64,000 nucleotides of DNA from Streptomyces cylindrosporus (GCF_022698165.1 NZ_JALDAY010000004.1:682001-746000); one strand, 5' to 3'. Counted from the stretch's first letter, positions 7,605 through 17,648 are shown. Notes: generated from the letters alone by a model not told the origin. Made by a program: numbers and translations.

Positions 7605-9143
7605 TCAGTGGACCTCGCCCATCAGGGACTTGACCTTCCGGCGGTACATCCACACGGCGAAGCCCGCGAGCGCGGCCAGGGCCGCTTCACCGAAGACCGC
7701 CGGTGTGCCGCCGAGGTCGACGCCGGCGATCGCCGGGTTGGACAGGAGGCTCGTGATCGAGTCGCCCGCGGTGACCGCGAGGAACCACACGCCCATCATC
7801 TGGGAGGCGTACTTCGCCGGAGCCATCTTCGTCGTCACCGACAGACCCACCGGCGACAGGCACAGCTCACCCACGGTCTGGATGAAGTAGATGCCCACCA
7901 GCCACATCGGGCTGACCGCCGTGCCGTTCGCCGCCATGGCGAGCGGAATCAGGAAGAAGAAGAACGAGACGCCGATCAGGACCAGGCCCATCGAGAACTT
8001 CACGATGGTGCTGGGCTCCTTGCCCTTGCGGTTGAGCCACACCCACACCCAGGCGAAGACCGGGGCCAGCGCCATGATGAACAGCGGATTCAGCGACTGG
8101 TACCAGGAGGTCGGGAAGTCGAAGCCGAGCAGCGAGGTCGACGCCTTGCCCTCGCCGAACGCCTGGACCGTGGATGCGCCCTGGTCGTAGATCATCCAGA
8201 ACACGGCGGCCGCGACGAAGAACCAGATGTAGCCGGTCATCTTCGACTGCTCGGTGGCCGACAGTTCCTTGTCCCGCTTGATGCGCAGCAGCACACCCGC
8301 CGGGACGACCAGACCGATGACCGTGAGCGGGATCATCGCCCAGTTCAGGGTGAAGTGGCCGGTGACACCGACGACACCATAGAAGACGGTCGCCGCGATG
8401 ACCCAGAGCAGGCCCTTGCGCAGCCAGGCCGCACGCTCCTCGGCCGCCAGCGGCTTCGGGACGACGCTGCTCTTCGGGCTCAGGTTGCGGGTGCCGAGCA
8501 GGAACGCGGCCAGACCGATCGCCATGCCGACCGCGGCCATGCCGAAGCCGAGGTGCCAGCTGACCTTCTGGCCGACGGTGCCGATGGCCAGCGGGGCGAA
8601 GAACGCACCCGCGTTGATGCCCATGTAGAAGATCGTGAAGCCGCCGTCGCGTCGCGGGTCGTCCGGTCCGTCGTACAGGTGGCCCACCATCGTGGAGATG
8701 TTGGCCTTGAGCAGACCCGAACCGGCCGCGACCAGTGCGAGACCCGCGAAGAACGGAGCCTGGCCACCGGGCAGCGCCAGCGTCAGATGGCCGGCCATGA
8801 TCGTGACGGCAGCGATGGTCACCGTCTTGCGGGGACCCCAGACGCGGTCGCCGAGCCAGCCACCGGGCATGGCGAGCAGGTACACCATCGCCGAGTACAC
8901 GGAGACGATCACTGTGGTCGTGGCCACATCCATGGCCAGACCGCCGCCCATGCTCCCCTTGCCGGCACCGGGGCCGCCGGAGAGCAGGTAGACGGTGAGA
9001 AGGGCCTTCATGCCGTAGTAGGAGAAGCGCTCCCACATCTCGGTCATGAAGAGAGTGGCCAGTCCCCGGGGGTGGCCGAAGAAGGTCTTCTCGGTGCCGG
9101 GGGTGCCCGGGGTGACCGAGTCCTTCGTCAGGCTGGACGCCAT
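7605..9143 (-). CDS. POT/PTR2-family proton-dependent oligopeptide transporter
   Basis: 512-aa inner-membrane symporter taking up di- and tripeptides with protons. The diagnostic helix-1 motif EMWERFSYYGMKALL (ExxERFxYYG) is present, as is the PTR2 signature region FTIFYMGINAGAFFAPL. About 14 hydrophobic segments run to the basic C-terminus YRRKVKSLMGEVH. The start chosen is ATG at 9143 (MASSLTKDSV), which has AAGGA 8 nt upstream; an in-frame extension to 9179 lacks a ribosome site. It is transcribed divergently from the two-component system at 9440, which may regulate it, although nothing in the sequence proves that. Confidence 0.93.
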   Translation of the reverse strand: MASSLTKDSVTPGTPGTEKTFFGHPRGLATLFMTEMWERFSYYGMKALLTVYLLSGGPGAGKGSMGGGLAMDVATTTVIVSVYSAMVYLLAMPGGWLGDRVWGPRKTVTIAAVTIMAGHLTLALPGGQAPFFAGLALVAAGSGLLKANISTMVGHLYDGPDDPRRDGGFTIFYMGINAGAFFAPLAIGTVGQKVSWHLGFGMAAVGMAIGLAAFLLGTRNLSPKSSVVPKPLAAEERAAWLRKGLLWVIAATVFYGVVGVTGHFTLNWAMIPLTVIGLVVPAGVLLRIKRDKELSATEQSKMTGYIWFFVAAAVFWMIYDQGASTVQAFGEGKASTSLLGFDFPTSWYQSLNPLFIMALAPVFAWVWVWLNRKGKEPSTIVKFSMGLVLIGVSFFFFLIPLAMAANGTAVSPMWLVGIYFIQTVGELCLSPVGLSVTTKMAPAKYASQMMGVWFLAVTAGDSITSLLSNPAIAGVDLGGTPAVFGEAALAALAGFAVWMYRRKVKSLMGEVH

Positions 9144-9439
9144 GGTCGATCCTTGCTGGTGGGGGTTTACCGCACACAAAAGAGACCTTCAGCGTTTGTC
9201 CGCCGAAGGTCCCCGCAGTGCTACAGGCGTTGTTTTTTCACCATACGGCAGGGTAGTGCCGGAAAAGGAAGGACTTGAGACACGGATCACAGGTGTCGAA
9301 GGAACCGTACACCCCTTTTCCAAGGTCCCCGCGAAGATCACACCGCAGATCCACAGGTTCCTTGCGTGGCGCCCGAAGGTAAGAATCACGCGCGCCGATC
9401 ACACCCCAGCACATGTCAAGAGCGGTCTACCATCACCTC
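9144..9439. promoter_or_regulatory. Divergent promoter region of POT transporter and two-component system
   Basis: 296 nt without a gene. On the transporter side GACCTTC/GAAGGTC (9184-9190 with 9204-9210) can form a hairpin in its 5' leader. AAGGTCCCCGC is repeated at 9206-9216 and 9322-9332. A T-run at 9232-9237 is the only AT-rich spot. No recognised operator for an OmpR-type regulator is evident. Confidence 0.45.
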
Positions 9440-10117
<678 letters not shown>

Positions 10118-10139
10118 ACCCCCGCCGGTAGCCCGACCC

Positions 10140-10169
10140 ATGTGAGCCAGGTACATGTGAGCCAGGTAC
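10140..10169 (+). repeat. Two tandem copies of a 15-bp unit in the RR-HK intergenic gap
   Basis: ATGTGAGCCAGGTAC is repeated head to tail at 10140-10154 and 10155-10169, immediately before the kinase start at 10177. Each copy contains an ATG and an in-frame TGA. Replication-slippage duplication is the simplest explanation. Confidence 0.8.
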
Positions 10170-10176
10170 AGAGGAC

Positions 10177-11451
10177 ATGCGCCGTCGACTGATCCAGTCC
10201 ACGCTCGCCGTGGTGCTCGTCGTGATCGCCGTCTTCGGCGTGTCCCTCGTCATCGTCGAGACCCGGACCATCAGCAACAGCGCCCAGGAGCGGGTGAGTT
10301 CCGAGGCGCAGCGGCTGGCCAGCATCGTGGACAGTCGGCTGAACGTGGCCGGGGCGGTCAGCGCCGAGGTGCTGCACGGCCAGGTGACCGGCGACCGGTA
10401 CGCCGTCGTGCGGATCCCCGGTGAGCCGGTCATCGAGCTCGGCACCAGGCCCGAGGGCGAGGTCATCCGGGGCCATGCCAGCGGCGAGGAGGGCGAGACC
10501 GTCGTCGTCGAGGAGCCCCGGTCGACCGTCAGCCGGGAGGTCGGCCGGACGCTGCTGATCATCGGCCTGGTGGCGCTGCTCGCGGTCGTGGCGGCCGTAC
10601 TGCTGGCCATCCGGCAGGCCAACCGGCTCGCCTCCCCGCTCACCGACCTCGCGGAGACCGCCGAGCGGCTGGGCTCCGGGGACCCGCGGCCCCGGCACAA
10701 GCGGTACGGCGTCCCGGAGCTGGACCGGGTCGCCGACGTCCTCGACTCCTCCGCCGAGCGCATCGCGCGCATGCTCACGGCCGAGCGGCGCCTGGCGGCC
10801 GACGCCTCCCACCAGCTCCGTACGCCCCTCACGGCCCTCTCCATGCGGCTTGAGGAGATCACCCTCACCGACGACCCGGACACGGTGAAGGAGGAGGCGA
10901 ACGTCGCGCTCACGCAGGTCGAGCGCCTCACGGACGTGGTGGAGCGTCTCCTCACCAACTCCCGCGACCCCCGGGCCGGCAACGCCGTCTCCTTCGACCT
11001 CGACGAGGTCATCCAGCAGCAGCTCGCCGAGTGGCGGCCCGCCTACCGCAGCGCCGGGCGGGCGATCGTCAGCTCCGGCAAGCGGCATCTGCAGGCCGTC
11101 GGCACGCCGGGTGCGGTCGCCCAGGTCCTTGCGGCACTGATCGAGAACTCCCTCATGCACGGTGGCGGCACGGTCGCCCTGCGCACCCGCGTCACCGGCA
11201 ACCAGGCGGTGGTGGAGGTCACCGACGAGGGCCCCGGCGTCCCGGCCGACCTCGGCGCCCGCATCTTCGAGCGCACGATCAGCGGCCGCAACTCCACGGG
11301 CATCGGCCTGGCGGTCGCCCGGGACCTCGCGGAAGCGGACGGCGGCCGCCTGGAAATGCTCCAGACCAAGCCCCCGGTATTCGGCCTGTTCCTGTCCCGC
11401 ACCCCTCCACTGAAGCGCCCGGACACGGAAGAGGAACCGACGGTCCGCTGA
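10177..11451 (+). CDS. Sensor histidine kinase
   Basis: 424-aa membrane kinase paired with the regulator at 9440. TM1 is at residues 5-25 and TM2 near 125-148 (TLLIIGLVALLAVVAAVLLAI), giving an extracellular sensor loop of about 100 residues without a recognisable domain. A HAMP segment (NRLASPLTDLAETAERL) leads to the HisKA box ADASHQLRTPLTALS with His212 as phosphorylation site, then the HATPase domain: N-box LIENSLMHGG, G1 TDEGPGVP, G2 GIGLAVARDLAEADGG. A ribosome site AGAGGAC lies just upstream of the ATG. The extracellular part would be the place to look for ligand specificity. Confidence 0.93.
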   Translation: MRRRLIQSTLAVVLVVIAVFGVSLVIVETRTISNSAQERVSSEAQRLASIVDSRLNVAGAVSAEVLHGQVTGDRYAVVRIPGEPVIELGTRPEGEVIRGHASGEEGETVVVEEPRSTVSREVGRTLLIIGLVALLAVVAAVLLAIRQANRLASPLTDLAETAERLGSGDPRPRHKRYGVPELDRVADVLDSSAERIARMLTAERRLAADASHQLRTPLTALSMRLEEITLTDDPDTVKEEANVALTQVERLTDVVERLLTNSRDPRAGNAVSFDLDEVIQQQLAEWRPAYRSAGRAIVSSGKRHLQAVGTPGAVAQVLAALIENSLMHGGGTVALRTRVTGNQAVVEVTDEGPGVPADLGARIFERTISGRNSTGIGLAVARDLAEADGGRLEMLQTKPPVFGLFLSRTPPLKRPDTEEEPTVR

Positions 11452-11860
11452 GGGCGCCCGGAGACGGATGAGAACCCGGCGGCTCCGACCTGAGCAGACG
11501 AGCCGACGATCCGCCGAGTCCGGAGGGAGAAGGGCCCCCGACGTTTCACCGAGGGCGACCGGAGATGGGCGAGGGCCCGGCGGGTCCGACTGAGCGCCGC
11601 TGGAGACGGCAGACGGGTCGATGGTCCGCTGATGGGGGAGGCAGCAGGGGCATCGGCGGTTCGCTGAGTGTGGCCGGAGAGGGCGGACGAGCCGCCGGTC
11701 GGCGGAGGGTCGGAGGCGGAAGAGGCCCCGCCGGTCCGCTGAGGGGCGGAGGGGGATGAGGCCCGCCGGTGCCCTCCTGCGTGTGGCCGGAGGTGGATGA
11801 CCACCCGGTGGTCCCCTGAGCGTGGTCGGAGGTCGGAGAGGGGTCGATGGTTTCGCTGAG
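11441..11860. repeat. Degenerate tandem repeats, about 37-bp period, roughly 12 units
   Basis: Units resembling CGGTCCGCTGAG followed by a GGCCGGAGGTGGATGAGG-like stretch start near 11441, 11481, 11508, 11541, 11581, 11620, 11656, 11691, 11730, 11765, 11806 and 11847. Spacing is 27-41 bp. Most of the tract fills the 514-nt gap between the kinase and the convergent GtrA gene (11452-11965). No gene-like codon pattern or terminator is seen in the gap apart from these repeats. Confidence 0.7.
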
Positions 11861-11965
11861 CGAGCGGGGGTGGCTGTGAGCTGAGGGGCCTCGGACAGCT
11901 CACCCAAGGGCTGGGGCGCCGGACACGCCCCAGGGGTGGCCGTCCCCGGACACGCGACCCGGACG

Positions 11966-12484
11966 TCAGCTGACCCGCTGTTCCGCCTTCGGCAGCGGCA
12001 GCACCTCGGTCGGGTCTGCCTCCTCCAGGAACGATTCCGCGTCGGCCACCGCCTCCCGGGCCGGCAGCGTCTTGAAGACCCACGTGCGGTACGACCAGAA
12101 CCGGAACAGCGTGCCGAGCCCGATGCCGACGACCTTGAAGACGTTCCGCTCCAGAGCGCTCTCCCAGCCGAAGCCGTAGATCGCGGCGAACAGGATGCCG
12201 TTCTCGATCACCAGGCCGACCGCGCTGAAGGCCAGGAAGAGGGAGAGCTCCTTCGTGCGGGCGCTCTTGTCGCGGTCCCGGTAGGTGAAGTAGCGGAAGC
12301 CCAGATAGTTGACGCCGATCGCGACGACCGTGGCGATCACGTTGGCGCGCACCGCCTGCAGGCTGGTCAGATGCCACAGCAGGTTGGACACGCCGAAGTT
12401 CACGACGGTGCCGAGCGCACCCACCGCACCGAACTTGGCGATCTCGTGCGCGAGCCTTCGCAGCCCGGAGGAACCCTGTCCCAT
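11966..12484 (-). CDS. GtrA-family membrane protein
   Basis: 172 aa with four predicted membrane helices (FGAVGALGTVVNFGVSNLLWHL; ANVIATVVAIGVNYLGFRYF; LFLAFSAVGLVIENGILFAAIYGF; FKVVGIGLGTLFRFWSYRTWVF). This is the GtrA/flippase-like family that moves lipid-linked sugars, typically with a glycosyltransferase. The conserved aromatic-basic motif RFWSYRTWVFK is intact, and a 30-residue acidic tail follows. No glycosyltransferase is adjacent; the convergent neighbour is the sensor kinase. ATG at 12484. Substrate unknown. Confidence 0.9.
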   Translation of the reverse strand: MGQGSSGLRRLAHEIAKFGAVGALGTVVNFGVSNLLWHLTSLQAVRANVIATVVAIGVNYLGFRYFTYRDRDKSARTKELSLFLAFSAVGLVIENGILFAAIYGFGWESALERNVFKVVGIGLGTLFRFWSYRTWVFKTLPAREAVADAESFLEEADPTEVLPLPKAEQRVS

Positions 12485-12701
12485 GGTCCTGAAGGCCCCC
12501 GTCCGGTCGGTGGTATCGGCGTTTTCGTCAACTCAGCCATGCTAACCACCCCCCTTCATAAACTCCTGTGGATGAGCTCACAGGTCGGAAACAGGATGGG
12601 AAGAGCGGGGGAAGAGGCGGAAAAGTCCGGGAAGAGTGCGGTAAGAGACCCCGGAACCGGCCGGAAACCGGTCGCGTCGGCGCGGCCGATACCCTAGGGG
12701 C

Positions 12702-13898
12702 GTGACGTTCCCGGTAGTCGGCATGGTCGGCGGGGGCCAGCTCGCTCGTATGACACACGAGGCAGGCATCCCGCTGGGCATCAGGTTCAAGCTCCTCAGT
12801 GACACCCCTCAGGATTCCGCGGCGCAGGTCGTGAGCGATGTCGTCATCGGCGACTATCGCGACCTCGACACGCTCCGCGAGTTCGCGAAGGGCTGCGATG
12901 TGATCACCTTCGATCACGAACACGTACCCACCGAGCACCTCCGGGCGCTGGAGGCGGACGGCATCCCCGTGCGCCCCGGCCCCGACGCGCTGGTGCACGC
13001 CCAGGACAAGGGCGTGATGCGCGCGAGGCTCGACGCGATCGGCATCCCGTGCCCACGGCACCGGATCGTGACCGATCCGGCGGACGTGGCCGCGTTCGCG
13101 GCGGAAGGCCTCCCCGAAGGCGCCGAGGATGGGGGCACCGCCCGCTCGAGCGGAGCCGAGAGTGGGGGAGGATTCCCGGTCGTCCTCAAGACCGTCCGCG
13201 GCGGCTACGACGGCAAGGGCGTGTGGGTCGTCGACAACGAGACCGAGGCCGCGGACCCCTTCCGCGCGGGCGTCCCGGTCCTCGCCGAGGAGAAGGTCGA
13301 CTACGTCCGCGAACTCGCCGCCAACGTCGTCCGCTCCCCGCACGGCCAGGCGGTGGCGTACCCCGTCGTCGAGTCCCAGCAGGTGAACGGCGTCTGCGAC
13401 ACGGTCATCGCCCCCGCCCCCGACCTGGACGAGTCCCTCGCGCTCAAGGCCGAGGAGATGGCCCTGACCATCGCCAAGGAACTGGACGTCGTCGGCCACC
13501 TGGCCGTCGAGCTGTTCCAGACCCGCGACGGCCGCATCCTCGTCAACGAACTCGCGATGCGCCCGCACAACAGCGGCCACTGGACCCAGGACGGCGCGAT
13601 CACCAGCCAGTTCGCCAACCACGTCCGCGCGGTCCTCGACCTCCCCCTCGGCGACCCGCGCCCCCGCGCGAAGTGGACGGTCATGGTCAACGTCCTCGGC
13701 GGCGACTACCCCGACATGTACTCCGCGTACCTGCACTGCATGGCCCGCGACCCCCAGCTGAAGATCCACATGTACGGCAAGGACGTGAAGCCCGGCCGCA
13801 AGGTCGGCCACGTCAACACCTACGGCGACGACCTGGCCGACGTTCTCGACCGCGCACGTCACGCAGCCGGCTACCTGAGAGGCACCATCACCGAATGA
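12702..13898 (+). CDS. purK: N5-carboxyaminoimidazole ribonucleotide synthase
   Basis: 398-aa ATP-grasp enzyme of purine biosynthesis that carboxylates AIR to N5-CAIR using ATP and bicarbonate. The N-terminal PreATP-grasp region begins [18 protein letters not shown]; the ATP-grasp core includes [17 protein letters not shown] and [27 protein letters not shown] loop between about residues 142 and 157 is an inserted Gly/Ser-rich segment encoded by a REP-like palindromic repeat (see 13129-13170). GTG start at 12702. The stop overlaps the start of purE by ATGA, so the two are translationally coupled, matching the sequential reactions. Confidence 0.96.
   Translation: MTFPVVGMVGGGQLARMTHEAGIPLGIRFKLLSDTPQDSAAQVVSDVVIGDYRDLDTLREFAKGCDVITFDHEHVPTEHLRALEADGIPVRPGPDALVHAQDKGVMRARLDAIGIPCPRHRIVTDPADVAAFAAEGLPEGAEDGGTARSSGAESGGGFPVVLKTVRGGYDGKGVWVVDNETEAADPFRAGVPVLAEEKVDYVRELAANVVRSPHGQAVAYPVVESQQVNGVCDTVIAPAPDLDESLALKAEEMALTIAKELDVVGHLAVELFQTRDGRILVNELAMRPHNSGHWTQDGAITSQFANHVRAVLDLPLGDPRPRAKWTVMVNVLGGDYPDMYSAYLHCMARDPQLKIHMYGKDVKPGRKVGHVNTYGDDLADVLDRARHAAGYLRGTITE
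13129..13170. repeat. REP-like palindromic repeat inserted in frame in purK
   Basis: The 42 nt here (from ATGGGGGCACC through GCTCGAGCGGAGCC to GAGAGTGGGGGAG) look like a short palindromic repeat common in Streptomyces intergenic DNA, as I recall it. It is translated as [16 protein letters not shown] in a loop of PurK without breaking the frame. Confidence 0.65.
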
Positions 13899-14431
13899 GC
13901 ACCGCTGCCGGCCCCGTCGTGGGCATCGTCATGGGTTCGGACTCCGACTGGCCCGTCATGGAGGCCGCCGCCAAGGCCCTCGACGAGTTCGAGATCGAGT
14001 ACGAGGTCGACGTCGTCTCCGCGCACCGGATGCCGCGCGAGATGGTGACGTACGGCGAGCAGGCGGCCGACCGCGGCCTGAAGGTGATCATCGCGGGGGC
14101 GGGCGGCGCGGCCCACCTGCCCGGCATGCTCGCCTCGGTCACCCCGCTCCCGGTCATCGGCGTCCCCGTCCCGCTGAAGTACCTCGACGGCATGGACAGC
14201 CTGCTGTCGATCGTGCAGATGCCGGCCGGCGTCCCCGTGGCCACCGTCTCGGTCGCCGGCGCCCGCAACGCCGGCCTCCTCGCGGCCCGCATCCTCGCCG
14301 CCCACGACGAGGACCTCCTCCAGAAGATGCGCGACTTCCAGCAGGACCTGAACGACCAGGCCACCGAGAAGGGCAAGCGCCTGCGCACCAAGGTCGAGAG
14401 CAGCGGCGGCGGATTCGGGTTCGGGAAATGA
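13895..14431 (+). CDS. purE: 5-(carboxyamino)imidazole ribonucleotide mutase
   Basis: 178-aa class I PurE that converts N5-CAIR to CAIR. The active-site motifs are present: [13 protein letters not shown] (phosphate/substrate loop), SAHRMP, and [16 protein letters not shown]. It has an extended C-terminal tail ending GGGFGFGK that is slightly longer than the core enzyme. The ATG overlaps the purK stop, and its own stop overlaps the dipeptidase start at 14428, so all three genes are one operon. Confidence 0.97.
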   Translation: MSTAAGPVVGIVMGSDSDWPVMEAAAKALDEFEIEYEVDVVSAHRMPREMVTYGEQAADRGLKVIIAGAGGAAHLPGMLASVTPLPVIGVPVPLKYLDGMDSLLSIVQMPAGVPVATVSVAGARNAGLLAARILAAHDEDLLQKMRDFQQDLNDQATEKGKRLRTKVESSGGGFGFGK

Positions 14432-15615
14432 CCGGGCCGACCTCCCTGGCGGAGGCCCGCGCGCTCCTCGCCGACTTCCCGGTGGTCGACGGCCACAACG
14501 ACCTCCCCTGGGCGCTGCGCAACCAGGTCCGCTACGACCTTGACGCCCGCGACATCGCCGTACACCAGAACGCACACCTGCACACCGACATCCCGCGCCT
14601 GCGCGAGGGCGGGGTCGGTGCGCAGTACTGGTCGGTGTACGTGCGCTCCGACCTGCCCGACGCGGTGCCGGCGACGCTCGAACAGATCGACTGCGTACGG
14701 CAGTTGCTGGCGCGGTACCCGGCGGACCTGGCGCCCGCGCTGACCGCGGCCGACATGGAGAAGGCGCGGCAGGACGGCCGTATCGCCTCCCTCATGGGAG
14801 CGGAGGGCGGCCACTCGATCGCCAACTCCCTCGGCACGCTGCGGGGGTTGTACGACCTGGGCGTCCGCTACATGACGCTCACGCACAACGACAACAACGA
14901 CTGGGCGGACTCGGCGACGGACGAGCCGAACGTCGGCGGCCTGTCCGCGTTCGGCCGCGAGGTCGTCCGGGAGATGAACCGGCTCGGCATGCTGGTCGAC
15001 CTGTCGCACGTCGCGGCGACGACCATGCGGGCCGCGCTGGACGCGACCGAGGCCCCGGTGGTCTTCTCGCACTCCTCCTCGCGGGCCGTCTGCGACCACC
15101 CCCGCAACATCCCGGACGACGTCCTCGAACGCCTCCCCGGCAACGGCGGCGTCGCGATGGTGACGTTCGTGCCGAAGTTCGTGCTCCAGGCGGCCGTGGA
15201 CTGGACGGCCGCGGCCGACGAGAACATGCGCGCCCACGGTCTGCACCACCTGGAGACCACCCCCGAGGCGATGAAGGTGCACCGCGCCTTCGAGGAGCGC
15301 AACCCGCGCCCGGTCGCCACGGTGTCGACCGTCGCCGACCACCTGGACCACATGCGCGAGGTGGCGGGCATCGACCACCTGGGCATCGGCGGCGACTACG
15401 ACGGCACGGCCTTCACCCCGGACGGCCTGAGCGACGTCTCCGGCTACCCCAACCTGATCGCGGAGCTCCTCGACCGCGGCTGGTCGAGGACCGACCTGGC
15501 CAAGCTGACCTGGCAGAACTCGGTACGCGTGCTGGGCGCCGCGGAGGACGTGGCCCGGGAGCTGCAAGCCACACGGGGGCCGTCGAACGCGACCATCGAG
15601 CAGCTCGACGGCTGA
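14428..15615 (+). CDS. Membrane-dipeptidase-type (M19) dipeptidase
   Basis: 395-aa zinc dipeptidase of the renal dipeptidase family, cytoplasmic here since no signal peptide is seen. All ligands known from the family are present: His23 and Asp25 in [11 protein letters not shown], the bridging Glu in [11 protein letters not shown], His in DLSHVAATT, His in [15 protein letters not shown], and the substrate Asp in [13 protein letters not shown] overlap with purE. It would hydrolyse dipeptides, including D-residue or dehydro substrates in some family members. A paralogue without these residues lies downstream at 15737. Confidence 0.94.
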   Translation: MTGPTSLAEARALLADFPVVDGHNDLPWALRNQVRYDLDARDIAVHQNAHLHTDIPRLREGGVGAQYWSVYVRSDLPDAVPATLEQIDCVRQLLARYPADLAPALTAADMEKARQDGRIASLMGAEGGHSIANSLGTLRGLYDLGVRYMTLTHNDNNDWADSATDEPNVGGLSAFGREVVREMNRLGMLVDLSHVAATTMRAALDATEAPVVFSHSSSRAVCDHPRNIPDDVLERLPGNGGVAMVTFVPKFVLQAAVDWTAAADENMRAHGLHHLETTPEAMKVHRAFEERNPRPVATVSTVADHLDHMREVAGIDHLGIGGDYDGTAFTPDGLSDVSGYPNLIAELLDRGWSRTDLAKLTWQNSVRVLGAAEDVARELQATRGPSNATIEQLDG

Positions 15616-15736
15616 GGTGCGCGGGGGCGTCGGGGTCGCTGAACCGGCCGACGCCCGAACGCCCCACCCACCAGGAAGCCACCCGCCCTCCGTGCGACGG
15701 TGAACCGTACTGCGATCACGACGTACGGAGCCCGCC

Positions 15737-16855
15737 ATGGCAGACCTCCAGGACGAACTGCACCCTCCCACCGAGGTCGGCGGGCTCGACGGCCTGCCCG
15801 ACCCCTTCGAGGCCGCCGAGGCGTACAGCCCCGTCTCCGACCCGGACTCCGCACCGCTGGAGCGCGCCCACGCCATCCTCGCCGCGCACCCCGTCGCCGA
15901 CGGCTACAGCGGGCTGCCCTGGGCGCTGCGCCACCTGCCCTGGTACGACCTGGAGCTGGGCGAGAGCGCCGTCGACACGGACGTGCCCCGGATGCGCGAG
16001 GGGCACGTCGGCGCCCTGTTCTGGTCGCTGCACCTGCCGGAGGGCCTCGCCGGGGACCGGGCCGTCGGGGCCACCCTGGAGCAGCTGGACCTGGTCAAGA
16101 CCGTCGTACAGGCCCACCCCGAGGGCCTCCGCCTCACCTGCACCGCGGGCCAGACCACCGACGCCCGCAACTGCGGCCGCGTCGCCGTCCTGCTGGGCCC
16201 CGCCGGAGCCGCCGCCCTCGGCGACTCCCTCGGCATCCTGCGCTCCCTGCACGCTCTCGGCCTGCGGATCCTCACCCTCTCCGGCGCGACCTGGGCGAGC
16301 GAGGCCGGGCTGACCCGCTTCGGCGAGGAGGTCGTCCGCGAGATGAACCGGCTCGGCGTGCTCGCCGACCTCTCCGGCGCCTCCGCCGACACCATCCACC
16401 GCGCCTTCGCGGTGTCCAAGTCCCCGGTCCTGTTCACCCGCTCCGCGGCCCGCGCCCTGCGCCCCCACCCCGCCAATCTCCCCGACGGCCTGCTCACGGA
16501 GCTGGGCGCCGCCAAGGGACTGTGCATGGTGCCGCTGACCGCCGAGCAGACCGGCCCGTCGGTGCGCGACGTCGCCGACCACCTCGACCACGTCCGCGAG
16601 ATCGCGGGCCCGGAGTGCGTGGGCCTGTCCGGTACGTACGACGCCGGCACCGCCCACCCCCAGGACCTCGGCGACGCCTCCTGCTACCCGCACCTCATCG
16701 CCGAGCTGCTGCACCGCGGCTGGTCCGAGGCCGACATCGCCCTGCTGACCTGGGGCAACGTCCAGCGCGTCCTGCGCAGCGCCGACTTCACGGCCCGTGC
16801 CGCGCAGCAGCGCCGCGAGCCGTCGACGGCGAAGATCGCCGACCTGGACGGGTGA
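15737..16855 (+). CDS. M19 dipeptidase-like pseudoenzyme
   Basis: 372-aa paralogue of the upstream dipeptidase that keeps the scaffold ([46 protein letters not shown]) but has replaced each metal or substrate residue. HND is now YSG (Tyr57, Gly59). The Glu of EGGHS becomes Ala in GPAGAAA. The His of DLSH becomes Gly (DLSG), the His of FSHSSSR becomes Arg (FTRSAAR), and the catalytic-site Asp of GGDYDG becomes Thr (SGTYDA). The frame is intact and long, so it is not a decaying pseudogene. A binding, regulatory or heteromeric role with the active paralogue is inference. A 122-nt gap separates them. Confidence 0.85.
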   Translation: MADLQDELHPPTEVGGLDGLPDPFEAAEAYSPVSDPDSAPLERAHAILAAHPVADGYSGLPWALRHLPWYDLELGESAVDTDVPRMREGHVGALFWSLHLPEGLAGDRAVGATLEQLDLVKTVVQAHPEGLRLTCTAGQTTDARNCGRVAVLLGPAGAAALGDSLGILRSLHALGLRILTLSGATWASEAGLTRFGEEVVREMNRLGVLADLSGASADTIHRAFAVSKSPVLFTRSAARALRPHPANLPDGLLTELGAAKGLCMVPLTAEQTGPSVRDVADHLDHVREIAGPECVGLSGTYDAGTAHPQDLGDASCYPHLIAELLHRGWSEADIALLTWGNVQRVLRSADFTARAAQQRREPSTAKIADLDG

Positions 16856-16874
16856 CCGGGCCCCGATCCGGGGT

Positions 16875-17264
16875 TCAGGGGGTTTCGATCCGGCAGAGGC
16901 AGAACGGATGCCCCGCCGGATCGGCGTACACCTGGAAGTCCTTCTTCTCCCGGTCCTCCAGGTCCAGCGGCCGTGCGCCCAGCGCCAGCACCCGCTCGTG
17001 CGCCGCGTCGATCTCCGCCCAGGTCGCCCCGGCGTCGAAGTCGAGGTGGAACTGCTGCGAGTTGCGGTCCGCGCGCGGCCACTCGGGCGGCGTGAAGCCC
17101 TCGGCCCGCTGGAAGGCGAGCCGAGGCCCGTCCGGCACCCGGAGTACGACCCAGTCGTCGTCCTCGGCGACCGGGGTGCCGCCCGCGACCGCCGCGTAGA
17201 AGTCGGCGAGCGCGCGCGGGTCGGGGCAGTCCAGCACGACGGAGCGGAAGCGGGCCACGGGCAT
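16875..17264 (-). CDS. VOC-family protein (glyoxalase/bleomycin-resistance fold)
   Basis: 129 aa of paired beta-alpha-beta-beta-beta modules: first half RFRSVVLDCPDPRALADFYAAVAGG, second half FHLDFDAGATWAEIDAAHERVLALGARPL, ending in VYADPAGHPFCLCRIE. The end motif GHPFCL is typical of the VOC subfamily often annotated as glyoxalase-like. It lies 24 nt downstream of a close paralogue at 17289. Substrate unknown; metal ligands cannot be assigned with confidence. Confidence 0.85.
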   Translation of the reverse strand: MPVARFRSVVLDCPDPRALADFYAAVAGGTPVAEDDDWVVLRVPDGPRLAFQRAEGFTPPEWPRADRNSQQFHLDFDAGATWAEIDAAHERVLALGARPLDLEDREKKDFQVYADPAGHPFCLCRIETP

Positions 17265-17288
17265 GGTGTCCTCCAGGTTCGAGGTTGC

Positions 17289-17648
17289 TCAGCAGGCGCA
17301 GAGGCAGAACGGGTGCCCCGCCGGGTCGGCGTACACACGGAACGTCCGCGACCGGTCGTCGGCGTCCAGCGGCTTCGCGCCCAGCGCCAGGACACCGGCC
17401 TCGGCCTTGTCGAGGTCCTCGACGGTCAGGTCCAGGTGGAACTGCTGCGAGTGCTCGGGCGAGGGCCACTGCGGGGCGGTGAAGCCGGGTGCGGCCTGGA
17501 AGGCCAGCGCCCGGCCGTCGGGGGTGGTGAGGTCCGCCCAGCCGTCCTCCACCTCGACGGTGCCGCCGAGCAGCTCGGCGTAGAAGCCGGCGAGCAGTCG
17601 CGGGTCGGGACAGTCCAGGACGACGGCACCGAGCTTGGCGAGAGCCAT
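17289..17648 (-). CDS. VOC-family protein, tandem paralogue
   Basis: 119 aa, sharing with the downstream gene the segments VVLDCPDPRLLAGFYAELLGG, QQFHLDLTVEDLDKAE and VYADPAGHPFCLCAC, so the pair arose by tandem duplication. It differs in a Cys-rich C-terminus (CLCAC). ATG at 17648 with a GGAGG ribosome site. It is divergent from the CGNR regulator at 17731, across a palindrome-bearing promoter. Confidence 0.85.
   Translation of the reverse strand: MALAKLGAVVLDCPDPRLLAGFYAELLGGTVEVEDGWADLTTPDGRALAFQAAPGFTAPQWPSPEHSQQFHLDLTVEDLDKAEAGVLALGAKPLDADDRSRTFRVYADPAGHPFCLCAC

Noticed and set aside
11441..11860. Possible CRISPR array in the repeat tract
   Set aside because: Repeat units are imperfect, spacing varies from 27 to 41 bp, the intervening DNA is itself repetitive rather than unique, and no cas gene is in the window.
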